From Bacteroidota bacterium (GTDB lineage: Bacteria; Bacteroidota; Bacteroidia; Flavobacteriales; Flavobacteriaceae), in assembly GCA_003650305.1 (NCBI GenBank), contig QMOV01000005.1, positions 1-56,786 of the forward strand: a stretch of DNA of 56,786 nt, in the 5' to 3' direction. Shown here one piece after another: positions 27,815 to 35,370 of the stretch. The stretch's first letter is position 1. Each line of letters starts with the position of its first letter. Position numbers and translations under genes: made by a program. Below the pieces are notes generated by a model. The model made no database searches. It had not been told where the DNA came from and saw only the letters and a list, made by a program, of their open reading frames with translations.

Positions 27815-27865
27815 AGGAAAATAAACACTAAAACAAAATTCTCCTAACTATTAATCTTTATATTA

Positions 27866-29827
27866 TTAATCTTCTCCAAGAGACCATGATAATTCTATAT
27901 TAGAACTTTTTGGAGATACTCTAACATAACCTTGCATTTCTTGGTGCAATGCGGAACAGAAATCTGTACAATAAAAAGGCCATACACCAACCTGTTTAGG
28001 ATACCACACAAAAGTTTCTGTTTGTCCTGGCATTATTAATAATTCAGAAGTTTGAGCACCAATCATAGCCACACCATGAGGCACATCGTAATCTTGTTCT
28101 AAATTAGTAACGTGAAAATATACTTTATCACCAACTTTTACACCTTCTATATTATCTGGAGCAAAGTGAGAGCGAATCATGGTCATATAGATATGCACTT
28201 CGTTTCCAGTTCTTACAACTTTAGTTTCGCTTGGAGTTTTAGCTGCATAAGGATGTTCGTTTTCTTCTAAATTAAACAGCTTTTTAGATTTAGATTTTAT
28301 TAAATCTGCAGGAATACCAGCAGCATAATGTGGCTCTCCAACAGTTGGAAAATCTAATAACAGCTCCATTTTGTCACCTGTAATATCATATAATTGAGCA
28401 GATTGGGTTACTTCTGGACCAGTAGGTAAATATCGGTCTTTGGTAATTTTATTCATTGCCAGTAAATATTTCCCAAATGGTTTTTGAGAGTTTCCTCCAG
28501 GAATCATTAAGTGACCTACAGAATAATAGGTTGGTTTTCTATCTAAAACTTCCCAAGTTCCTAATTTCCATTTTACAACTTCAGATGATATAAAGAATGT
28601 TGTATATGCATTTCCTTTACCATCAAACTCTGTATGTAAAGGTCCTAAACCAGGTTGCTCAACACTACCTGCTAAAACATCTTCGAAGTTTAAAATAGGG
28701 ATACCATATGCTTTACCTGCAAATTTTTCGTTTTCAATTGCATCTAACATTTTAGTAAAAGAGTGTACGGTGACATTAGCGGAAAGTTTTCCGCTGCCTA
28801 CTATGTATTCCCCAGTTGGATCAACATCACATCCATGAGGAGACTTAGGTGTTGGTAAAAAGTAAACTGCACCTGGAACTTCAGCTGGGTCAACCATAAG
28901 AACTTCTTTTATCATTGTAGAAGTAGCACTATGAGTTTTGTCATCGTAAACATTATGCGCATAGTTGGTTGGCATCATTTTACCACCACCATTATTTACA
29001 TATTCTTCGATTTTTTTCCAGTTAACTGCAGCGATAAAATCTTTATCATTTTGTGATGCATTTACCTCTAATAGCGTATGAGCTTCTTCTGTATTATAAG
29101 TTGTGTAAAAGAACCAACCATGAGATTTCCCTCTGCCTGGATGTGCTTTATCGTAATCGAAACCTGGCATTAATAATTGAAATTTAATTTCCATTCCGCC
29201 ATCTTCTGGGTCAACTTTTATAAAAGAAAGTGTTCCTTTAAAGTTTCCTTTGTATTCTTTTATAGACATATCACGCTGTGGAACTGGAACACTAAATCTA
29301 GTTCCTGCAATTACATACTCTGTATTATCTGTTACATAAGAAGAACTATGATTTCCTGCTGTATTAGGAATTTCAATAATTTCAGTTGTTTCAAAAGTTG
29401 TTAAATCAATTTTTGCAATGCGAGGTGTATTGTTTCCATTAATAAATACCCAACGTCCATCTAGCTCTCCATTTGTTTGAGAAATATCTGGATGGTGAGA
29501 ATCATCCCAAGGAATAAAACCGTGAGATGTATTTAACATAGGTTTTGTTTCTTCGTTAAAACCCCAAGCTTTCTCAGCATCTACTGAAAACACAGGAATT
29601 ACTTTAAATAGTCTTCCTGAAGGTAATCCGTAAACAGCTAACTGCCCACTAAATCCACCTGATACAAAAGCGTAAAATTCGTCATGTTCTCCAGGAGCTA
29701 CATAAACTTTCTCTGCAGCACTTGAAGACAAAGCACCATTTGATTGTGAAGAATTTCCGTTATTACAACTGGTAAAAGCAATCATAACCATTAGAAATCC
29801 GATAGAAATTTTAATTATATTTTTCAT
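27866..29827 (-). CDS. nosZ: nitrous oxide reductase, clade II, lipoprotein
   Basis: Reduces N2O to N2 in the periplasm using CuZ and CuA copper centres. 653 aa. N-terminus is a Sec-type lipoprotein signal (FTSC, C21) with no twin-arginine motif, the mark of clade II. The beta-propeller carries His ligands for CuZ (DDSHHP near 110; AGNHSSS; NYAHN; SPHGCDVDP; GPLHTEFD; GEPHYA). The C-terminal cupredoxin domain has the CuA set C620-x3-C624-x3-H628-x2-M631 (FYCTDFCSALHQEM). 29 bp after the fasciclin gene. Membrane tethering by lipid differs from the soluble enzyme of classic denitrifiers. No nitrite or NO reductase genes are in view. Confidence 0.97.
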   Translation of the reverse strand: MKNIIKISIGFLMVMIAFTSCNNGNSSQSNGALSSSAAEKVYVAPGEHDEFYAFVSGGFSGQLAVYGLPSGRLFKVIPVFSVDAEKAWGFNEETKPMLNTSHGFIPWDDSHHPDISQTNGELDGRWVFINGNNTPRIAKIDLTTFETTEIIEIPNTAGNHSSSYVTDNTEYVIAGTRFSVPVPQRDMSIKEYKGNFKGTLSFIKVDPEDGGMEIKFQLLMPGFDYDKAHPGRGKSHGWFFYTTYNTEEAHTLLEVNASQNDKDFIAAVNWKKIEEYVNNGGGKMMPTNYAHNVYDDKTHSATSTMIKEVLMVDPAEVPGAVYFLPTPKSPHGCDVDPTGEYIVGSGKLSANVTVHSFTKMLDAIENEKFAGKAYGIPILNFEDVLAGSVEQPGLGPLHTEFDGKGNAYTTFFISSEVVKWKLGTWEVLDRKPTYYSVGHLMIPGGNSQKPFGKYLLAMNKITKDRYLPTGPEVTQSAQLYDITGDKMELLLDFPTVGEPHYAAGIPADLIKSKSKKLFNLEENEHPYAAKTPSETKVVRTGNEVHIYMTMIRSHFAPDNIEGVKVGDKVYFHVTNLEQDYDVPHGVAMIGAQTSELLIMPGQTETFVWYPKQVGVWPFYCTDFCSALHQEMQGYVRVSPKSSNIELSWSLGED

Positions 29828-29856
29828 TATTATTTATGTGTTAGTTTTTAAATATT

Positions 29857-30438
29857 TTAATTTTCTTTTGAAGGTGGTAACATAACTTTGTCAATAACAT
29901 GTACTATTCCGTTTCCAGCTTTAACACTACCAAGAATTTTTGCTCCTCCTACAAATACATCGTCTCCTTCTACTTCTACAGTAACGTATTGGTTATTAGC
30001 TTGCCCTAATTTTTTAAATTTTTTAAGGAAGTCTTTTGAGTAGTTTCCAGGAGTTACGTGATATTTTAAAATATCTGCTAAAGTGTTTTTGTTTTCTGGT
30101 TTCAGTAAAGTTTCTACTGTGCCTTCAGGTAGAGCATCAAAAGCAGCATTTGTTGGAGCAAATACCATTAGTGGTCCTGCATTAACTAGTGCGTTTTCCA
30201 AATCTGCAGCTTGTACAGCAGCTACTAAAGTAGTGTGATCAGGAGAGCCTATTGCAATTTGCAATACATTTGGAGTAGAGCCATCATCTGTTATAAAGGC
30301 TTGACCTGTAGTCTTATCAGTTTGTTCGTTAACTGTTGTCGCGTTGTTGTTTGTTTTTTGGTTATTAGCATCATTTTTGCAACTAATAAATAGTAGTACA
30401 ATAATTACACTAAAGAACATTTTAAGGTTTGGTTTCAT
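29857..30438 (-). CDS. fasciclin-domain lipoprotein of the nos operon
   Basis: 193 aa. Lipobox FISC (C20), Asn/Thr-rich linker, then one fasciclin (FAS1) domain of ~135 residues: H1 box GPLMVFAPTNAAFDALP, the YH motif (KYHVTPG) and H2-like end NGIVHVIDKVMLPP. FAS1 domains mediate binding at surfaces or between proteins. Between cytochrome c and nosZ, 11 bp after the former. A scaffolding role for NosZ/cytochrome c at the membrane is inference. Confidence 0.9.
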   Translation of the reverse strand: MKPNLKMFFSVIIVLLFISCKNDANNQKTNNNATTVNEQTDKTTGQAFITDDGSTPNVLQIAIGSPDHTTLVAAVQAADLENALVNAGPLMVFAPTNAAFDALPEGTVETLLKPENKNTLADILKYHVTPGNYSKDFLKKFKKLGQANNQYVTVEVEGDDVFVGGAKILGSVKAGNGIVHVIDKVMLPPSKEN

Positions 30439-30449
30439 ATTATATTATT

Positions 30450-30941
30450 TTACAGTGTTCGGAAATATTCAAGTACAGCTCTGGCTTCCTCTTGCGTTAG
30501 ATTTTGATTTGCCATAGGAGAGCCATTAAATTCTATAAGTAGTGCCTTAGCTAAATGGTCGTTTTTTACCATGCCTTCAGGATCTAAAATTATATTCATT
30601 ATCCATTCTGGAGTTCGTCTTTCCATAATTCCTTTTGGAGCAGGACCAATAAATTTTTTGTCTGCTTTATGACAAGCGGTACACATTTTTTTATATATTT
30701 CTGCACCTTGAGTAGCCATTGCCTGATCTATTGTTTCAGGTAATTCTAGAGTCGAAATAGGACCAACGCCTTTATTGGTTAGGTCAATAGTTTCTGAAGC
30801 TTTTGTTGTGGTTGTTTTAGCTTCTACCTTCTTTTCTGTGGGTTTAAGTTTTACTTTTGAAGATTCTTTCTTGGTTTCTTCACTACCACAGCTAAAAATT
30901 AATAAAGCAAAGAATAGTGATAGGGTTTTTAGTGTTTTCAT
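30450..30941 (-). CDS. c-type cytochrome lipoprotein, likely electron donor to NosZ
   Basis: 163 aa. Lipobox IFSC (C18), a long Lys/Glu/Thr tether to ~residue 60, then a class I cytochrome c domain with haem site CTACH (87-91) and axial Met in SPMANQ (M143). First gene of the nos operon. As there is no nosR, nosG or nosH in view, this tethered monohaem cytochrome is the obvious candidate to pass electrons from a quinol-oxidising complex to NosZ (inference). Confidence 0.92.
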   Translation of the reverse strand: MKTLKTLSLFFALLIFSCGSEETKKESSKVKLKPTEKKVEAKTTTTKASETIDLTNKGVGPISTLELPETIDQAMATQGAEIYKKMCTACHKADKKFIGPAPKGIMERRTPEWIMNIILDPEGMVKNDHLAKALLIEFNGSPMANQNLTQEEARAVLEYFRTL

Positions 30942-30972
30942 AATATAATTTTATTAGATAATTTAATGATGC

Positions 30973-30980
30973 AAAAATAT
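30973..30980 (-). promoter_or_regulatory. nos operon -7 box (TATTTTTG)
   Basis: Perfect TAnnTTTG on the minus strand, 31 nt before the cytochrome c ATG. The -33 region lacks TTTG, as expected for a promoter that depends on an activator. Confidence 0.6.
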
Positions 30981-31002
30981 GATCTTCATATATACTAAAA
31001 TA

Positions 31003-31016
31003 TGATAAAAATCATT
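31003..31016. promoter_or_regulatory. Crp/Fnr-like dyad between nos operon and rrf2
   Basis: ATGAT-AAAA-ATCAT: 5-bp half sites with 4-bp spacer, the architecture of Fnr sites (TTGAT-N4-ATCAA), with one base changed per half. Its centre (31009.5) lies 36.5 nt from the end of the leftward -7 box and 35.5 nt from the end of the rightward one, that is near -41 for both promoters, the class II activator position. Short dyads are not rare in AT-rich DNA; the double spacing is the main support. Confidence 0.45.
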
Positions 31017-31037
31017 TTTAGGACAAAAATATCTTTT

Positions 31038-31045
31038 TATTTTTG
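31038..31045 (+). promoter_or_regulatory. rrf2 -7 box (TATTTTTG)
   Basis: Perfect TAnnTTTG, 25 nt before the Rrf2 ATG; no TTTG at -33. Mirror image of the nos operon box around the central dyad. Confidence 0.55.
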
Positions 31046-31070
31046 AGTTTCACATAATTATTCACTTTAT

Positions 31071-31502
31071 ATGCTTTCAAAATCATCAAAATATGCTATA
31101 AAAGCAGTTTTGTTTTTAGCATTAAATTCTAATGATAAAAAAAAGGTAATGGTTAAAGATATTTCTGAACCCATAAATGTACCTCAAGCTTATATTGCAA
31201 AACTTTTACAAAAGCTTTCAAGACAAAACATAATTTCTTCATCGAGAGGACGTAAAGGAGGATTTTATTTAAGTGATAACAACAGAAAGCAATCAATAAT
31301 GAGTATTATAGAAGTTATTGATGGAGAAAAAAACTTCAATTCTTGTATGTTAAGTTTAAAAGAATGTGATGAAGACAAACCTTGCCCTCTACATAAAACT
31401 TTATATCCTTTCAAATCAAATATTATAAGAAATTTAGAAAGTATTTCAATTAAAGAGTTAGCGTTAGAAGTTGAATTAGGAAATGCTTTTTTACCGCTTT
31501 AA
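31071..31502 (+). CDS. Rrf2-family regulator with three cysteines
   Basis: 143 aa winged-helix protein. N-terminus MLSKSSKYAIKAVLFLA is the Rrf2 hallmark; recognition helix around NVPQAYIAKLLQKLSRQ (36-52), wing SSRGRKGGFYLS (57-68). C92-x6-C99-x5-C105 corresponds to the cluster-binding cysteines of IscR and NsrR (usually x5/x5), so an Fe-S cluster sensing NO, O2 or iron status is likely. Divergent from the nos operon, which suggests that it controls N2O respiration genes. NsrR-like NO sensing fits the context best; not proven. Confidence 0.9.
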   Translation: MLSKSSKYAIKAVLFLALNSNDKKKVMVKDISEPINVPQAYIAKLLQKLSRQNIISSSRGRKGGFYLSDNNRKQSIMSIIEVIDGEKNFNSCMLSLKECDEDKPCPLHKTLYPFKSNIIRNLESISIKELALEVELGNAFLPL

Positions 31503-31575
31503 AAGTTATAAATCTTTCCTCCAAAAAGCATTATAAAATCAACAAATTCTTAATGGTATTAATGCAATAAAACAA

Positions 31576-31605
31576 TTTGTAATGTTACTAAAAGTTGTAC
31601 TTTTG
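31576..31605 (+). promoter_or_regulatory. sucA promoter, TTTG-N18-TACTTTTG
   Basis: -33 TTTG (31576-31579), 18 nt, -7 TACTTTTG (31598-31605). The leader to the ATG at 31645 is about 33 nt. One of the two best full promoters in the window. Confidence 0.7.
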
Positions 31606-31644
31606 AAAAAAATTTGTTGAAGCGAGAACGTCTTATATAATACA

Positions 31645-34398
31645 ATGGACAAATATTCTTTTTTAAATGCGGCACATACAGCTTATTTTGCCGATTTATA
31701 CGAACAATATATATCTAATCCCGATTCTGTAGAGCCAAGCTGGAGAGCCTTTTTTCAAGGCTACGATTTTGGTAGCGAAAACTATGAAGCAAATGGTATT
31801 ATTGATGAAGAAGTTGAAACCCAAATTCCAGAACAGGTTAAAAAAGAATTTCAAGTTATTAAACTTATAGATGGCTATAGAAGTCGAGGACATTTATTTA
31901 CAAAAACTAACCCTGTTCGAGAAAGAAGACAATACACACCAACATTAGAAATAGGAAATTTTGGATTGACAGATAAAGACCTAAATACAGTTTTTAATGC
32001 AGGCGATATTTTAGGTATTGGACCACAAAAATTAGATAAAATTATATTTCATTTAGAAAGAATTTATTGCGACTCTATTGGTATTGAGTATATGTTTATT
32101 CGTAATCCCGAAGAAATTAAGTGGTGGCAAAATAAATTAAATAAAAACGATAATCATCCCGATTATACTACAGAAACAAAGAAGTATGTGCTTTCTAAAT
32201 TAACACAAGCAGTTACTTTCGAGCAATTTTTACAAACTAAATATGTTGGTCAAAAACGATTTTCGTTAGAAGGAGGAGAAACCTTAATACCAGCATTAGG
32301 TGCAATAGTTAGGATTGCAGCTGAAGAATATGATGTAGATGAGTTTGTTCTTGGTATGGCACACAGAGGCAGATTAAATATGTTGGTAAATATTTTCAGA
32401 AAACCAATTCGTGAACTTTTTAATGAGTTTGCTGGTAAGGATTACGATGAAGATGATTTTGATGGAGATGTAAAATATCATTTGGGCTCTACAATAAAGA
32501 AAACCTTAAAAAGCAATAAAGAAATTACCATGAATTTGGTGCCAAATCCATCTCATTTAGAAACGGTTAGCTCGGTAACTGAAGGGATTACTCGCGCTAA
32601 AATAGATGAAGATTATCAAGGAGATTCTTCAAAAATATTACCCATAATTGTTCATGGTGATGCAGCAGTTGCTGGTCAAGGCATTGTGTATGAGCTTATC
32701 CAGATGAGTAAGTTAAATGGCTATTCAACAGGTGGAACAGTACACATAGTAGTAAACAATCAAATAGGATTTACAACAAACTATTTAGATGCACGCTCAA
32801 GTACCTATTGTACAGATGTTGCAAAAGTAACACTGTCTCCTGTGTTGCATGTTAATGCAGATGATGTTGAAGCTGTTACTCATGCAGTTTTAATGGCTTT
32901 AGATTTTAGAATGAAATTTAAAAGAGATGTATTTATAGATTTGTTAGGTTACAGAAAATATGGACATAATGAAGGAGACGAACCTCGTTTTACGCAACCT
33001 AAATTGTATAGTGCTATAGCAAAACAACCAAATCCTCGTGATATTTATAGAGACAAATTAATTGCAGAAGGCATTATAGACCAAAATTACACAGCTAATT
33101 TAATTGTAGAATACAAAGCATTATTAGAAAAAGAATTTGATAAGTCTAAAGAAGATTCTGCAACTAAAGTTAAGCCATTTATGGATAATATTTGGCATAG
33201 TTTTATGCATCAGAATTTAGATGGCTTGTTATTAAGCGTTGGCACAAAATATCCAAAAAAGAATTTAGAACACATAGCCAAAATAGTTTCTACAGTTCCA
33301 GATAACGTTAAATTTTTAAGAAAAGCTGAACGGATTTTACAAGATAGAGCAAAAATGGTTTTTGAAACGAATAAGTTGGATTGGAGTATGGCCGAAATTT
33401 TTGCTTTTGGAAGCCTGTTAGAAGAAGGTTACAATGTTAGAATTTCTGGTCAAGATGTAGAAAGAGGAACATTCTCTCATCGTCATGCCATATTAAGAGA
33501 TGAGATTTCTTCCAAAACATTTAATTTATTAAATACAAATTCAAAGAATAAAGGAGAAATGACGATATATAATTCTTCTTTATCGGAATATGGTGTGTTA
33601 GGATTTGATTATGGTTACGCTATGGCATCGCCAAATACATTAACCATTTGGGAAGCACAATTTGGAGACTTTAGTAATGGGGCACAAATTATTTTCGATC
33701 AATACCTTTCGGCAGCAGAAGATAAATGGAAACAACAAAATGGAATTGTAATTTTATTACCTCATGGCTATGAAGGGCAAGGCTCCGAGCATTCTTCCGC
33801 AAGAATTGAACGCTACTTACAATTATGTGGTGTTGATAATATAACAGTTGCAAATTGTACAACTCCAGCAAATTTTTTCCATCTGTTACGTCGCCAAATG
33901 AAACGTAATTTTAGAAAACCTTTAGTCGTTTTTACGCCAAAAAGTTTGTTAAGGCATCCTTTAGCAATATCAACTATTGGAGAGTTTACCAATGGAGAGT
34001 TTCAGGAAATTATTGATGATACAATTAATCCAGATAATGTGAAACGTATGGTGTTTTGTTCAGGAAAATTTTATTATGATTTATTTGCTGAAAGAGAGAA
34101 ACTAAAAAGAGAAGATGTAGCATTAATTCGTATCGAACAATTATTTCCGCTTCATAAAGACAAAATCGAAATAATACTTAATAAGTATAAAAATGCGGAA
34201 GATTATATCTGGGCACAGGAAGAACCAAAAAATATGGGAGCATGGAGTTATATGTTACAGCGTTTTGAATTGAAAGATTTAAAAGTAAGATCAAGAAAAT
34301 TTTATTCAGTCCCAGCCGCAGGGTCTTCAACACGATTTAAAATTAGACATCAAAAAGTAATTGAAAGTGTATTTAACACAAACAAAAACAATATATAA
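31645..34398 (+). CDS. sucA: 2-oxoglutarate dehydrogenase E1 component
   Basis: TPP-dependent decarboxylase of the TCA cycle, forming the 2-oxoglutarate dehydrogenase complex with sucB and lipoamide dehydrogenase. N-terminal E2-binding region (SFLNAAHTAYFADLYEQY, EPSWRAFF), then GMAHRGRLNMLVN, the TPP motif with GDAAVAGQGIVYE and NNQIGFTT, GHNEGDEPRFTQP, and the C-terminal pyrimidine-binding domain (LLPHGYEGQGSEHSSARIERYL). 917 aa, normal. First gene of an operon with an M23 peptidase and sucB. Confidence 0.97.
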   Translation: MDKYSFLNAAHTAYFADLYEQYISNPDSVEPSWRAFFQGYDFGSENYEANGIIDEEVETQIPEQVKKEFQVIKLIDGYRSRGHLFTKTNPVRERRQYTPTLEIGNFGLTDKDLNTVFNAGDILGIGPQKLDKIIFHLERIYCDSIGIEYMFIRNPEEIKWWQNKLNKNDNHPDYTTETKKYVLSKLTQAVTFEQFLQTKYVGQKRFSLEGGETLIPALGAIVRIAAEEYDVDEFVLGMAHRGRLNMLVNIFRKPIRELFNEFAGKDYDEDDFDGDVKYHLGSTIKKTLKSNKEITMNLVPNPSHLETVSSVTEGITRAKIDEDYQGDSSKILPIIVHGDAAVAGQGIVYELIQMSKLNGYSTGGTVHIVVNNQIGFTTNYLDARSSTYCTDVAKVTLSPVLHVNADDVEAVTHAVLMALDFRMKFKRDVFIDLLGYRKYGHNEGDEPRFTQPKLYSAIAKQPNPRDIYRDKLIAEGIIDQNYTANLIVEYKALLEKEFDKSKEDSATKVKPFMDNIWHSFMHQNLDGLLLSVGTKYPKKNLEHIAKIVSTVPDNVKFLRKAERILQDRAKMVFETNKLDWSMAEIFAFGSLLEEGYNVRISGQDVERGTFSHRHAILRDEISSKTFNLLNTNSKNKGEMTIYNSSLSEYGVLGFDYGYAMASPNTLTIWEAQFGDFSNGAQIIFDQYLSAAEDKWKQQNGIVILLPHGYEGQGSEHSSARIERYLQLCGVDNITVANCTTPANFFHLLRRQMKRNFRKPLVVFTPKSLLRHPLAISTIGEFTNGEFQEIIDDTINPDNVKRMVFCSGKFYYDLFAEREKLKREDVALIRIEQLFPLHKDKIEIILNKYKNAEDYIWAQEEPKNMGAWSYMLQRFELKDLKVRSRKFYSVPAAGSSTRFKIRHQKVIESVFNTNKNNI

Positions 34399-34400
34399 TA

Positions 34401-35366
34401 ATGAAAAATCTGCTTTTAGTATTAATATTTATTAGTTCTACTAATTCTTTCTCTCAAGAGCAAGATAATTATAAAGAGGTAGCCTCAAAATTTCAAACCC
34501 TCTTTAATGCTGAGGATTACGAAAGTATTTTTAATATGTATGATGACAATATGAAATCCGCCTTGCCATTAGAAAAATCGAACGCCTTTTTTGCACAAAA
34601 CCTTAGAGCTGGTTTGGGAAAAATACTGACGATGGAGTTTTATAAAACAAAACAAACAGCATACATTTATAAAACTACTTTTGAAAATGGAATTTTTGAC
34701 ATCTTAATTTCTTTAGATCAAAATAATGCTATTAATGGCTTATATGTTTCTCCTTATAAACCAGATAACCTTCCAAAATTAGAAAGAAATATAACAAAAA
34801 TGATGTTACCATTTAATGAAGAATGGTTTGTGTTTTGGGGAGGAATATCAGTTGAACAAAACTATCATGTTGCTTACGAAAATCAAAAAGGAGCTTTTGA
34901 TTTAGTAATAGTAAAAAACGGAAAGACACATGTAGGAGATTCAAAATTAAATGAAAGTTATTTTGTTTTTGGAAAAGAAATTATTGCACCTTGTGATGCA
35001 AAAGTGGTTAAAGTCATTACAGGAGTTCATGATAATATTCCAGGAGAATTAAACCCTAAACAAGTTACTGGAAATACAGTAGTTCTTGAAACGGCTAATA
35101 AGGAGTATATTTTGTTTGCGCATTTTAAAGAAAAATCTATTGTTGTAAAAGAAGGACAATATGTAAAAAAAGGAGATTTACTTGGACTATGTGGAAATTC
35201 CGGAAATAGTAGTGAGCCTCATTTGCATTTAAGCCTCCAGAATGTAAAAGATATGAATATGGCAACTGGTGCAAAATTATTTTTCGAGAAAATAAAAGTG
35301 AATGGTGAGATAAAAGAAAATTATCTTCCAGTAAAAAATGATAAAATCCAAAACATAAAATTATAG
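34401..35366 (+). CDS. M23-family (LytM) peptidase inside the suc operon
   Basis: 321 aa. Signal peptide ([19 protein letters not shown]) means it works in the periplasm. Residues ~20-120 are a DUF3887-like helical/beta domain ([19 protein letters not shown]). The C-terminal LytM domain has the zinc ligands in a widely spaced form: H of [14 protein letters not shown] with Asp ten residues on, and the [13 protein letters not shown] pair. Probably a cell-wall or protein endopeptidase; active-site residues are all there. It sits 2 bp after sucA and 4 bp before sucB, so it is expressed with a cytosolic TCA-cycle complex to which it has no obvious link. Confidence 0.88.
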   Translation: MKNLLLVLIFISSTNSFSQEQDNYKEVASKFQTLFNAEDYESIFNMYDDNMKSALPLEKSNAFFAQNLRAGLGKILTMEFYKTKQTAYIYKTTFENGIFDILISLDQNNAINGLYVSPYKPDNLPKLERNITKMMLPFNEEWFVFWGGISVEQNYHVAYENQKGAFDLVIVKNGKTHVGDSKLNESYFVFGKEIIAPCDAKVVKVITGVHDNIPGELNPKQVTGNTVVLETANKEYILFAHFKEKSIVVKEGQYVKKGDLLGLCGNSGNSSEPHLHLSLQNVKDMNMATGAKLFFEKIKVNGEIKENYLPVKNDKIQNIKL

Positions 35367-35370
35367 TATA

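Noticed and set aside
23408-30941. Complete denitrification cluster
   Set aside because: Only the N2O reduction genes are here; no nitrate, nitrite or NO reductase genes were found in the window.
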